Below are positions 47,833-63,151 of a DNA stretch of 64,000 nt, in pieces. The translations under genes were made by a program, and so were the position numbers. Under the pieces are notes generated by a model. The model searched no databases. It was given only the letters and a program-made list of their open reading frames with translations, and was not told the origin of the DNA. Source of the stretch: Desmodesmus armatus (lineage: Eukaryota > Chlorophyta > Chlorophyceae > Sphaeropleales > Scenedesmaceae); contig VIIQ02000555.1 in assembly GCA_007449985.2 (NCBI GenBank), positions 186,001 through 250,000 of the forward strand. The letters are read 5' to 3'. Within the stretch, counting starts at the first letter, position 1. The number at the start of each line of letters is the position of its first letter.

Positions 47833-49407
47833 CTGTGTGTGGAGGAGCTCCCGTTGATGTTGGGTCAGTCCTCATGTTGGGCCCCTGTGCGGGGTGCTGG
47901 GCGTGATCCACACCTGTGACATCCAACAGTGTGAAAAACAACAGTGTGTAAACATCAAACACCCAGTCAACCAAGGTGTGTGCAGGCCTGGCACAAAACC
48001 CATACGCCATCAGGAAATTGAATACAAGCCTTGAAATGTCAACTGCAGGGCAATCCAGTGTGGTGGCGCTGCACATGTCATGCAGTGTGTTGGGGCGCAC
48101 CCCCACTGCCCTGCTGCTGCTGCTGCTCCTACACCCACAGACTGCTGAGCCAGCAATATAAGCTGGCCTTCGGCTGTTCCTGTCATACAAAGTGCGTGTA
48201 GCACCTATTTGTGACCACACCTTGCACTGCATGCTGTGCATGCCAGTCTGAAGGGAGCCGCTGCTGCTGCTGTGGTGGGCGGGTGTCAACAAAGTGAACA
48301 GGGCGCTCCATGGTAGTAGAGGGCTTGACATCGGTGGCACACGATAGAAGAGACTCCACTTCACTACTCTGTGCACTACTCAGGGCTGCCAAGGCGCCCA
48401 GGTGGGCAGCTTCCGTCCACTTGAAACTGCGATGAAATGCAGCACTGGCTGAGCAAGCCGTGCGCGCTGTACTTGGAATGGGCCCAAACTGAGAAAAGAC
48501 ACCCGTGACCATACCTTGTAACTCTCGGCCCTGCTTCTCGCTCCACCTGTCCGTGTCCTGCCCATCCTTGCTGTCAATGCAGGCTGGCCCCAAGAAAATG
48601 CTTGTAAAGTATGTTGGCTGAGTGTCCTTGAAATATTCCGGAACAATTTATGGGTGTGTTCCGGCAGGACCACCAATATGTAGGGGCAATCCCAGGCTGT
48701 AGCAGGCTTGCAGAACCTGAACCCGCCTGAGCTTGGACGAGTGTTTGAGGCTATATCCTGGTAATATGGATGTTTGGAATGCAAATTCAGCAGTAAAAGA
48801 GATGTGAGAGCACCAACCACCAACCGGGAACCCAAGCCAACCGGGAACCCAAGCAGTACAAATCTTGTCAGAGCGCCACTTACCCGCGCCACAAGACTCA
48901 TTGACCTGAGCTACCCTAGGGCGTTCCACTGCTGCGAACAAAAGTGCCAGACTTCAAGCCTCATATGAGAAGGGTAATTTATGCAAACCCAGCACGTCGG
49001 CATGCAGGCGTTTGTTCATCCTGTTGGTGTGCCACCTGCCCTCACCATCATCCCCCAGCGATTGCAAGCGGTTTCATGCGCTCGTTTGCAGCATCTACAG
49101 CTATTGTTGCTCCTCAGGCAGAGGTGGGCTGCTGATTTCAAAGCCACGGAGGCCTGCCTCTCCCCCTCCCGCCAGACTCATTCTCGACAGCAACCCAAGC
49201 AGCCACCTGGTACATAGGAGTACAACAGATATTTCCTTTCAATTATTTTGAGGGGCAAGGCAGTGGCACCAGGTGGGTCATGAGTCCGACGTGACAGCAT
49301 GTGCACAGCATGTAGGTTGGTAGTTGGCTTGCAGTGTGCCAGGCCAAATCTGCTGGTCGAAACCTCCAAAACTTGCAATTGAATGTATCTTGTGCTCTTG
49401 GTGCTGC

Positions 49408-49725
49408 TTGTGTTGCAGCTTCTGCAGGTTATGCGGTTACTACACCGTGAAGGATTTCCTTTGGAGCCTTCTAACCTACTGACGCTGGGGTTGTGTGCTT
49501 GCATGTTCTGCTGCTCATATGGTGCTGTAGGTAATGCGGATACTACACCGTGAAGGATTCCCTTTTGGGCTTAACCTACTAAGGCCGTGACTAAGGCTGG
49601 GGTTGTGTGCTTGCGCGTGTGTGTCCTTGTGCTGTGTGGTTGTGCAGGCGGTGCTGCTTCTGCAGGGAGGTATCCCTTGGGGCCTTCTAGCCTGACGCTG
49701 GGGTTGTGTGCTTGCGTGTGCGTCC
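49408..49725. repeat. three diverged tandem copies of a ~100-bp unit
   Basis: Three imperfect copies share GCTGGGGTTGTGTGCTTGC at their ends (near 49483, 49596 and 49697). The first two also share TACTACACCGTGAAGGATT (near 49439 and 49541). Confidence 0.75.
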
Positions 49726-50652
49726 CCCCCCCCCCTGCCATGCAGGGTGCGGTCATGGCAGCTTTTTGCCATCTGACGAGCCACTTTGGCAAGGGCGAAA
49801 CCGCACAAACCATCTGAAAGATGTGAGACAGTGCCCGGAACCGGGGAGGTAGCAAGATTTCCTGTGGAGACACTGGGAACACACAAAGATGGGAACACAG
49901 AACACAATGTAACTAGCACTGGGCACATCTGAAAGATGTGCTAAAGCCTCATGGCCTTGGGTGTTCAAGGATGGCAGACGGTTGCAAATTATTCCTGTGT
50001 GTGCAGTTGAGTGAGTGGTGGTCGTGGACACTGCTGTTGCAAACGTGCTGTCTTGTACACCCCCACATGAGAAAAGCAACAGTACTGCAACCTGTCCTGC
50101 AGGCACACACCACAGCAAGTGCAATGCAGCACTGCAACCAGCTGCTCCAGTGCAACCTCTCACATCAGCCAGTACACCAAGGCTTTCCTGTGCCAGTTGC
50201 TTCTCCTCGTATTTCAGCCAGAGCTGGGTCACTGCAACAGGTTACAGAACCGATGGGGCATACCACAGCTACAACCTTACAACAGCAGCACAAAAGTCAA
50301 GGCCTATCACAGGCTGACCAACAACATCAACAACTCAAGCAACAGCCATGAAGCCTCAGTTCCCAGCCTCTTGCTTGTAGGCGTTGCAAGTCAACATGCA
50401 GGCAGCATGCGGTACCCACCCATGATGCACATGGCTGTCCAAGCCACCACTTGGGCTTGAGATCACGACAGTCACAACAGCCAAAACAATAGGCAGACAG
50501 CAAAACTGCGAGCTTGACATTCTCGCCTGGCAGCACCTCCCACACAGAAAATTTGGCAGCAGGGCCTTGGGGCATGCTACACTCCCATCAGGCACACTGA
50601 TAGCTGCCAGACTGTACACCAGGCATGTGTACGCCTGTTGTGTGACACAGCT

Positions 50653-50657
50653 TTACA
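50653..50657 (-). terminator. TGTAA polyadenylation signal, Pelota
   Basis: TTACA on the plus strand reads TGTAA on the minus strand, 203 bases past the Pelota stop codon. Confidence 0.4.
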
Positions 50658-50859
50658 AAACCACACACCGCAGTTGCAGCACGCAATCTGATGCTGCTGC
50701 AGATGTGGAGCCATGGCTCACATGCAAAGGGCCGCGATGCACCTCCTGCACATCACCCTCGATGCCACCTACACAGCACTATACCGGCACCACATGCCTA
50801 CCATTCCATTCAATGAAAGACTTCCGCAAGAATTGTCATCTGCCGCGCCAGCTGACAGG

Positions 50860-53800
50860 CTACACCTCTTCGATCAGCTCCTGGTCTTCTAGCTCAGGCA
50901 GTGGGAAGCGCAGGATTGCTGCCACGCCTGACAGGTTGTTGAGTGCCTCCCCGCTGACGTGCATGCTGCTGAACACGAGCGCCTCCCCTCCCGCCTCGCG
51001 CACACCCTCAACAAGGTCCGCATACTTCTTGCGCTTTGCAACATTGTTGATGCGGAACAGCTTGTCTGCAGCAGCAACACAGCACGGCACACAGTCAGGG
51101 TGACATGGTGACGCACAGAGAGACGGAGACGCAGAGAGGCAGGACGGCAGGCCGACAGCGTCAACAACGTCGACGCTCCACACTTCCAACGTGCAAGTTC
51201 TGTCCAAAAACAACAGATCCTCAGTGTTCTTGACGCGCAGGGACGCTGCACATGAACTGGCTCGGTGCTCTTGCGCCCATGGGCTGGGTACATCTTGACC
51301 CAACCAGCAGCAAACCTGCAGCCTAAGCAGCCGCTCGCCTGCCAGCGCACCTGATATGAGCAGCGTCTGTATCGCGCCCAGCTCAGCAGCAGCCAGCACG
51401 TGACCAGGACCGTAGAAGGCGCGTGAGGAGTCTGCGGTGAGCATGGTGTAGAACTCCTGCAGTGCCGACACCTCCCTGGCAGCCTTGGTGTCCTTGATCT
51501 TGCTGGCTATGGCAGGCAGTGCCAGCACCTCCTTCAGGGAGTGCTTGTAGGCACTGGAGGCCTGCAGGGCCAGCCACAGCACAGCACAGCAGGGCGTCAG
51601 TTCAGCAGGCAAGCAATAGCACGCCAGACCTAACGCGCACTTCGCAAAAGTGCCCAACCAAGGGTCACCCATGTGCAAACTTGCAGCGCACCAGCAGGCG
51701 ATGCCGGTGACAGCTAAGCTTTATGATGATGGTGACAAGCATGCAGGGAGTCGCAAAGCCCCGACATAATTCACCATGCAACCCTACATTTGCTAGTACA
51801 CTGGAGGGTGCTGCGACTGTTCCACACAGCAGAGTGGGGCTGGTCAGCTCACCGATGCTGTGAAGATGCTGGCCTTGTTCTCAATGAGTGGCCGCACGTC
51901 CCTCTTGACAGCCTCTGCATCCAGGTATGTCTTGAAGCTGTCCTTGGCAAAGCCAGGCCCAGCAATCACCAGGCACTTGACGATGCTCCAGTCAACGTGC
52001 CGCACCACTGCAGACAACACCTGCGGTCATCATCATCAGCAGCAGTGGACGGGCCTTCACCCTTCCATGCACGTTGCCTCCATGCGCTTTGCACCAGGTG
52101 AGGTGACGAAGGGAAGTGCCACCAACATTGCAAACACACCATGCGCTGCGCTGCCACCACTCAATGACGTAATCACTGTTGCGCCTACATGGGTGACATC
52201 ATTCATGTAGCAGCCATATGCCAGCAGCTGCACAGGTATGTTTACCTGCACCCCACAAAGGCATGCACCCACACAGCCACCCATGCCCCTCTGCTGACCT
52301 TACCTGGTCCATGAACTTGTCCCACGCCTTGTCATACCCAGCGATAGCAGGGCCCCTCTTGCGCGGCAGGTTGGCCTCGATCTTTGCACGCACCAGTGTG
52401 GTGCTGCTGCCAACAAGGCACAGGTGCGCCAAGCCCTCCTGCAGCAGCAGTGATAGCCCACACGTAAATCATGCGCAAGCACGCAGGCAAGGCGGGCCCC
52501 AAGGCCTGCTTCTGGGGCGCAGGGACAGCAGTGACGGCCTGCTCTGTGCGCATTACATCCATGTAGGCGCTTGATGCTCCCAGGCAAGCCATGCACCCTG
52601 CCCTGACGTGGCGTGCCAACCGAGATGCATTGAGCCACCAGCTATCAACTTTCTTGCAGCTGTACCAGCGTGTGCCATGGTAAACGCCCGTTCGGCCAAC
52701 AGCAACACGTCCAAGCAAGCGGCGGCACACACCAAGCATTGCAGGCGCCCACAGGAGCGGCAGCACCAGCACAACCTCAGTCCAGCTGACACCCCTGCTG
52801 TGTTATACCGCTGTCTCACCGTGATGAGCAGAGCTGCCAGGTCTGCTGAGGCCTGTGGGTCTGTGGCCGTGCGTATGCGCTCAATGTCCAGGCTGTCCCA
52901 CAGTGCCTTGTGCAGCATGAAGGAGCGCCCGGGCTCCAGCTCCAGGGTGTGGTAGGCACCCAGCTTCACGTGCTCAGACTCAGTGAGGTTGCGGCCCTTC
53001 AGGCGAATGGAGCTGCCTGCGGGGGGGAGTGTGGCGCAGATCGCATCCAGTGTGTCAGCGCATGTGCCAGCACCATGCACACAGGTTGCTGATGTGTGGA
53101 ACATACACTCGCCTGTCGACACACACAGCGTGCCACCTGCAGTTGTGGAGCACTGTGTGTCCCGAATGCACCTGGCCGCGGCTCGTCACCCGCCCTTGCA
53201 AGTGACAGAATACAGTTGAGGCATGCGCTGGCCCACTGCATGCACATCCTGGTGGACACCCACACACCGACTCGCTAAGGTTGATTTCTACCTTCTGAGG
53301 CACCAGCCTGCAACCAGCTGCTCTAGAATGACGATAACATCATCAACGCTTCCTATCTGTCTCCACATGCCGAATTGCAGTGCACCGACATGCATGCAGC
53401 AGATGCTGTGCACAACCAGCGCCAGCAGTCTGTGTGTCTGTCTCACCGTCAGGGTCGAACTCTATGCCCTCCACCTTGACGGTGAGCTTAAGCTTGATGC
53501 GCTCACTCTCACTGCCAGCAGCTGAATCCTTGGACACCTTGCGGAAGGTGGTGGCAGTGACATGGTCGCCCTCACGCACCAAGTTGTACACGTGCCACAT
53601 GTCCTCAGCTGCACACAGTACACGGCATGGCAGCGGTCAGCAATAAGCTGCAGAGGGCTGCCCTTGAATGCAACACGACAGACATTGCAGCGCAAAGCCC
53701 ACTCACAAGGCACAGAGTGTTGACACATGAACTGTATGTGCGTGACTTTCAGTCAAACCCACTAGCAGATAACCTGCGCAAGATGCCATTATCAGTAAGT

Positions 53801-54003
53801 GCAACTGGCCTGAGCATACAAGCAAGCATATATTATTGCACACCCCGTTTAGCAGCTGCTTTCGGCCAGGCACATATGAATGGGTATATAGTCAGCTATG
53901 CACACAGCACAGCAACCAGCTTCAAGGGAGCCTCACCTTCTTCTGGCACCAGCTTGACTTCACCCTCTCCATTCTTCACAAAGCTCCTGTGGAGGCACTT
54001 CAT
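50860..54003 (-). CDS. PELO: Pelota/Dom34 ribosome-rescue factor
   Basis: Pelota resembles eRF1 and, with the GTPase HBS1, splits ribosomes stalled on truncated or faulty mRNA (no-go and non-stop decay). Exons (minus) 54003-53937, 53608-53447, 53016-52820, 52438-52304, 52020-51853, 51561-51351 and 51065-50860 join in frame to 381 residues (human about 385) with no break. Blocks: FVKNGEGEVKLVPEE and AEDMWHVYNLVREGDHV (N-terminal Sm-like domain), KLTVKVEGIEFDPDG, SEHVKLGAYHTLELEPGRSF, GLAHLCLVGSSTTLVRAKIE with IPRK-like LPRKRG (central domain), RHVDWSIVKCLVIAGPGFAK, ASSAYKHSLKEVL, DKLFRINNVAKRKKYADLVE, FSSMHVSGEALNNLSGVAAI and LRFPLPELEDQE. No GGQ motif is present, as expected for Pelota rather than eRF1. 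The start ATG corresponds to the family N-terminus. Confidence 0.96.
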
Positions 54004-54273
54004 CGTGCGTTGCTCCCGCTACTAGATTCCCCAAGTCCTTGCTCCTGTTGCTGCTCCTGTTACTGAGCTGCCTCCTCACTAGCTCAACCCTGAACGCTTC
54101 CAATACTACTAGGACTGCGTTTGTCGCAGCCCACCACCTCACCCCCTTCCCAGCAACCGCCGAAGCTGCTGCTGCTGCCGCTACTGCTGTGAGCGCTGTT
54201 GCGGCTGCTACAGCTGCTATGGTTGCCGCCTGCTGCCTGCCCCTGGCCCTGCCCCTGCCCAACCTCAGCCGCC

Positions 54274-54545
54274 CTAGGGCTGAGTGCTGCTCAGGTAGAC
54301 CACCCAGTAGAGGGCAGCAAGCACGAAGCTGCAGAATGCCACCACGCTGACCCAGTAGGTGCCCTGACCGAATGGGTACCGGGAGTGCTGCTTTTCAACC
54401 TTCAGCTGGTGACGGCTTAGCCCCCCCTTATCCTTTGGTGTGGTCTGATCCCTGTGGCGAGCACTCAGACCAATGGTCTTTGTGTGCTGAACTTTAGGGT
54501 CGTTCCTCTCAGTGGGGGTGGGAGCCTGGAAGTGCTGGGTTTCGC
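54274..54545 (-). CDS. C-terminal exon of a small unrecognised membrane protein
   Basis: A minus-strand frame of 89 codons follows an acceptor (GATGCTGCAG) and ends at TAG 54276-54274. It reads GETQHFQAPTPTERNDPKVQ, a Lys/Arg/His-rich middle (HQLKVEKQHSRYPFGQGTYW), one hydrophobic segment (VVAFCSFVLAALYWVVYL) and a short tail SSTQP. This is the layout of a small single-pass protein with a cytosolic N-terminal side. The exon begins with two bases of a split codon, so at least one upstream exon is missing from my model. Pelota starts 270 bases downstream on the same strand. The family is not recognised. Confidence 0.5.
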
Positions 54546-55396
54546 CTGCAGCATCATTGCAGGAAATACCATTGACGTACTACCAAATAACTGATCAAAA
54601 GGTAGCTGGGGCGAACAACTCTTGGAAGTGTGAGCTCCGAAAGCAATGCTCACGAGATCGTTCAAAGTGCGACTCCAGTCCGACGCACAGACGCAAACAC
54701 GTCCAGCAAAAGCACACAGACGATATACAGGACAATGTCACAGTATTGACCGGCCATTTCACCCACAGGGATTGCCAAGCATGTTCCCGACAGAAGGTGC
54801 TGCGTGTACTTGGTACGGTGACTTCCAAACCTTACCAGAGCGCCTCCCCATAGTCAAAGAATGGGCACAAAGCAGTAGGATGCGATGAGAGGTCGCCAAG
54901 GGCTTCTCCTGTCCTCGATTGGCCAACCACCTTTCCGACACTTGCTTTTGCTTCGACACCAATTGTCAACAGAGGCACAGGTTATGATCACAGTGATAGT
55001 GTCTGACAGCGAATAGAAACAACGGTGATCCTGCTGAGCTGCTTTAATGCCAGCCTTGCCATATACCCTGGCTTCTTCAACCTGAAATGAAACCTGTACA
55101 ATACTTAAACCCAGGTGCCTCAATTGCAGAGTGTGCGCCTGTCTAAACAGTCAATGATTAGACAGACGTGGGGAGTTTGGCTCTTGGAACCTCTCCGTGC
55201 TTGCTTGAGGCCATGTGGCCTCCGCAAATAATCCGCAAATACATGCAGCATGCTGGTGCGCACCAGCATGGTGCCAAGTGGTGCTGCTGAGTCAAGGAAT
55301 GACAGTATGCTATGCTTGTGCATAGGCTGCTATCACAGCGGCACAAAGTAGGTACCCATTGGTCCCAGTGCCAGTCTGAGGCACACGTGCGGCCCT
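54546..55396. other. possible upstream exons, unresolved
   Basis: At about 55082-55000 the minus strand has a good acceptor (GGTTTCATTTCAG) followed by VEEARVYGKAGIKAAQQDHR, which looks coding, but I cannot find a matching donor or join it to the small membrane-protein exon. A short near-palindrome, GCTGGTGCGCACCAGC, lies near 55253-55268. Confidence 0.35.
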
Positions 55397-55501
55397 AGGC
55401 CTAGAGTGTTGCATGAGTCCTAAGATCCGCTACCAATGTTGCATAAGGCTTACCGCGGGTGCTCACGGCCCTATCTTAGGACTCATGCAACACTGAGGCC
55501 T
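55397..55501. repeat. inverted repeat, ~29-bp arms around a ~46-base loop
   Basis: The left arm (55397-55426; contains GTGTTGCATGAGTCCTAAGA) is nearly perfectly complementary to the right arm (55473-55501; contains TCTTAGGACTCATGCAACAC), with AGGCCT at the outer ends. It could fold into a stable hairpin and may be a relic of a small transposable element. Confidence 0.9.
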
Positions 55502-55648
55502 CACATCACCAACAACCCCTGGTGAGGCCGGTCACACAGTGCTTGTCTTCACTGAAGGCTGGCATGTCACTCATTCAAGGGTCACACTGATGCATGGTGG
55601 CCAAGTGCCAACAGGCACCAGACTCATTGATGCCAGCACAAGAAGGCG

Positions 55649-57571
55649 TCAACAAATGGCACAGGTACCCCAGCACCCTGGCGGAACCTTTTCTGCGGCA
55701 ATTTTTTCTCCCGCAGACCCTTCCTGCCGACGTGCATGCTGCGTGGCCACCTGGTACAGCACCAGCTCCACCTCCTGCACAACAGTCAGCAGCAGCGTGC
55801 TGGCAGGAGTTTCACTCTGCGTGTGGCAATCATCGCGATCATGTTGATCATGCCTGTGCAGCTAAGCACACAACATGTGCATGGCATGTATCGGCTCTTC
55901 ACGCGGTTCTGCTGCTATCTGTTGTTCGTGCAAATGCACACTCACTGCAACAGACGCCCACCCACCTCAGCAGTCATCAGTGTGTCTGCATGCAGTGTGC
56001 CTGGCTTGTGCAGCCCTCCAGACATGGCTGCACCACCTGCAGCAGCTCTGCTGCAGTGCTGCCTGTGGGCTGCAGCGCCGCACGCCCACTGCTGCGGCTG
56101 CCCAGCACCTTGCTGGCAGCAGCAACCGAGAACTCCAGCTGTACTGCCTGCAGCACCCGGGCTGTCCTTGTCCTGTATCTGTTTCTGTTTGCTGCTGTTG
56201 CTGCCGCTGCTGCTGTTCCCACTGCAGGGTGGTGTCAAGCTGCTGCTGCTGCTGCAGGGCGCCTGCGTGCTGCAGCAGCCTGCACCGCCGGCATGTGCTT
56301 GCAACATCGGCTGGGAGGCAGCAACTGCGGTGCCACACTTGCTGCTGCTGCCGCCATGCTGCTGCTGGGTCTGCTGCTTCATGCGCGACTGCTGCGGCAG
56401 CTGCTTTTGCTGCTGCTGCTTGAGTGCTTTGAAGAGCGCTGAAGCTGGCAAGCCCATCAACAGGCAGCACTGGCAAAGGCCGGCCGCACTGTCGCCCACA
56501 TGAACACCTGAATGACAGATACACAACCGTTGTTTGGCGATGTGCTTTGCTTGGGGCATGTGGAGACCCACCAATGAGATGCTGCTGATTGACAGGTCAT
56601 CTCATTGGATGCGTCAGCGCTTCAAGCTGGTTCTGCAGTTGATGCATTGGCGCCTTGGGCGGGCCTGTTATACTGGCAGCAACAAGACAGTGCTGCCACA
56701 GAGTGCCTTCACCCTGCTCACCAAGGAACGTCCTGCATATGCTGCCTGCATACGCATGCACTGCTGCTAGCTGCTGGCGTGCGACCCCAGCACACAGCAG
56801 CACCACCAGCAGGCTGAACTCTGCACAGCCCACCTGCAAGTCAAGGGGCCAGAGCAATCATTGACAGTCACATCAGCACACCTGCTGTGGCCCTGCCTGT
56901 CTACTGCAATGCAACAGCAGGGTTACGGCCAGATGACAGGCAGCACAGGCTGCTGCTTTGTTTTACTTGCTTTGGCCTGACTGCTGGGGCACAGCGATGC
57001 ATTCCAGCATACTCACAAAGCCGCAGCTGTGAATATCCAGCGACGCCCACAGGTCCCAGATCTGCCATTGCTGCAGGTCTGTGAGCCTGCTGAGCAGCTC
57101 CAGGAACAGTGCTGGTTCAAGGCCCCTGGGGCAGCTGCCGGGGTTCACCAGAGCCAGGATGGGCAGCTTGCTGAAGGTGGAGCAGTGGGAGTCCCAGTAC
57201 TGCAGGAGGGACCAGTGGGGCATGTGCAGTGCTGCTAGTGTCACAGGGTGTGAGTGGGGCAACCAGCTGGGCTGGCACTGGTCTGGGAGGGTGTCGCATG
57301 GATTGGCAGCAAACAGTGTTCTGCTGGGCTGTGCTGATCAGTCATCCGTACCTTTCTGATGCAAAGCAGACCTTCACTGCTGCTTGCTCTGCTGTACAAA
57401 TCTGGTGTGTGACCTGCCGACCTGCAGCAGCAGAAAGATACCGGGCAAACAAGGTGCAGTGCAGACCAACACACAATGGATAAATCCCTGCACTTGCCGC
57501 ATGCATGTGTGATAATCCACTCAGAGTGCAGGACTGACGATTACTCACCTTTGCAGATTGCTGTTGGACAT
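55649..57571 (-). CDS. unrecognised protein with a degenerate EF-hand
   Basis: Inferred exons (minus): 57571-57549 (ATG), 57421-57352, 57277-57017 and 56833-56722, which join in frame; a fifth probably starts at 56507. The third and fourth encode LPILALVNPGSC, EPALFLELLSRLTDLQQWQI and WDLWASLDIHSCGF, then VGCAEFSLLVVLLCAGVARQ. Across that splice the 12-residue loop DIHSCGFVGCAE has D, H, C, G, V and E at EF-hand positions 1, 3, 5, 6, 8 and 12, flanked by helices, so a degenerate EF-hand is likely. The fifth exon begins a Gln/Ser-rich region (KALKQQQQKQLPQQS). Frames ARVLQAVQLEFSVAAASKVL (about 56160-56100) and VVQEVELVLYQVATQHARRQ (about 55785-55730) look like its C-terminal part, ending at TGA 55651-55649, but the joins are not resolved. 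Whether it binds calcium cannot be told. Confidence 0.5.
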
Positions 57572-58116
57572 GCCCAGAATAACCAGCAGCAGCCGTGTGT
57601 CTCTCAGCTGCATTTACATCTGCTCCTGGATTTCAACTGGGGCTCTGGCTTCACCCAATGCTGCATGCTACTTTTGTGATTGTGCGTGCATGTGCTGCAG
57701 CTCCACTACTGTGCAAAGGTGTGTTGTGCTGCACGAAGGGCGATCAGATTGATAGGAATATGCGTGTTTATGATTGTTGAGCATACAGCTTGCTGATTGG
57801 CCTGGCAGCGAAAGAGTGGAAGTCCAAGGAATAATGCAAGCAGACGGTACAAGCGGCCAAGGTGTGAAGATGCATGTATTGATAGAAGAAGGTTGTGAGC
57901 ATTGCACCTGGTAAGTCTTCTACGATCAAATACACGGGTAACAGGAACCTGGAGGCCAGTCAAACAGTTGTTGACCAATCGCACAAGCTGCCAGTTGTTT
58001 GTGCAGTCACGCGCGTCTCTACAAAGCTCTTTCTGCAGTCACTGTCTGGGTTGGTGTCAAGGCGGAACTCGCCGCCAGTTAACTCCCAACCAACAGGATC
58101 CACACAGCCACATACA
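57572..58116. promoter_or_regulatory. divergent upstream region of the EF-hand gene and DapL
   Basis: About 545 bases separate the two divergent start codons. No gene or clear promoter motif is seen. Confidence 0.4.
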
Positions 58117-62069
<3,953 letters not shown>

Positions 62070-62131
62070 GTGGCGCCTGCTGTTGATGCTGGGCTGGTGT
62101 GAAGAGTGTCGAACCCACCTGCTGATTCTTA

Positions 62132-62136
62132 TGTAA
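62132..62136 (+). terminator. TGTAA polyadenylation signal, DapL
   Basis: TGTAA lies 63 bases after the DapL stop codon on the same strand. Confidence 0.5.
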
Positions 62137-62348
62137 CGAACCACCACATCAGTGGATGCTGATGTGAGCGCGCTGACCAGCATAACACGCAACGCGCCAG
62201 GTGGCTGTCAGGGGTGAGACATTGAAAAGATAAGGCGTGCACACGTGAGTGTTGAGTGTTGAGCAGTGGAAAGAGATGTGCCAGCGCTGTACAGGGCCTT
62301 TCAAGTTTTCCCACGGGCCTTTGCCAGTGCTATGAGTGCGGCATTTCA

Positions 62349-62362
62349 GGGGGGGGGGGGGG
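62349..62362 (+). repeat. 14-base G homopolymer
   Basis: An uninterrupted G run downstream of DapL. Confidence 0.85.
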
Positions 62363-62553
62363 AGTGCAGAGTCTCGCAACACCAATTGGTAGGTCAGTGG
62401 CCCGGTCCGCTGTGCGTACAACACAGCACACAAACTGTGATCATGAAGCACTGCACAGGCTTATGGCAACCAAGGACACCCGTCAGATTCTGCATGTGCA
62501 GTCACTCAGTCACTGAGTGTCTGTGGTGCAAGTGTGGGTGGGTGGGTGCGGTT

Positions 62554-62576
62554 GGGGGGGGGGGGGGGGGGGGGGG
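62554..62576 (+). repeat. 23-base G homopolymer
   Basis: An uninterrupted G run preceded by a GTGG/GGGT-rich stretch from 62534. Exact length is likely unreliable. Confidence 0.85.
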
Positions 62577-63151
62577 TGCGTCCTGGGAGGTGGGACACTG
62601 GCTGCCAGAGTCTGCCAGCACCAGTTGCCATTACCTTTTGTTTTGGGTCTCGTGGCACTTTCTGTCCAAAGCTTTGTTTCAGTTCCCACCAAGCAGTACA
62701 ACCATAGTCTGGGCTGCACCACCTAGCCAGTAAACTTACGAAAATTAACGTGCTTCTGCATACATCAAGGAACCGCAAGGCACTGGGCTACGACTCGCTG
62801 GCGCACAAAAGCAACAATCACCATACAGCGGTATACAGAGGTCTTTGTGGGCGTTGACGGCATTGCGTTGGCATCCGTAGTACGTTTCTGTAATTGCCTG
62901 AACGCCTTGAAACTCTTGAAGCAGGTTGTCCTTCAAGCAAGACAATTTTGACTCCGACAGCGAGCCTCTAGACAGCGTCCAGGCAGCGTCACGTGTGAAT
63001 CAAACGCACCTTTGCGCATCTTTTGTGGCCTTGTTGGGCCCAGCACAGTCTCTTGTCCCTAAGCTGGCTGGGCAAGCAGCTGTGAGCAGCAGGATGCAGC
63101 AGTATCCGTCTCAAGGCACATGAGTGCGCCTGGAAGCCACAGACGTGCTCC

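Larger units (their letters stand above)
47833..50859. other. no gene firmly recognised downstream of Pelota
   Basis: Short frames on both strands. One minus-strand stretch at about 50226-50165 looks like a true exon: it follows GTTGCAG, reads VTQLWLKYEEKQLAQESLGV and ends at a GTGAGA donor, but I cannot attach it to neighbours. A 17-bp duplication (ACCGGGAACCCAAGC) lies near 48826-48858. The right edge is the Pelota 3' untranslated region. Confidence 0.35.
62137..63151. other. intergenic region between DapL and the kinesin gene
   Basis: No gene recognised. It holds two long G homopolymers and, at the right end, the kinesin promoter and 5' untranslated region. Confidence 0.45.

Noticed and set aside
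46499..48376. A long minus-strand open frame of about 625 codons
   Set aside because: It spans the ~279-bp satellite and is repetitive; the period near a multiple of three keeps it open. No family resemblance.
49938..50351. A 137-codon plus-strand frame
   Set aside because: Ends in a Q-rich low-complexity tail, lacks family resemblance, and overlaps a better exon-like segment on the opposite strand.
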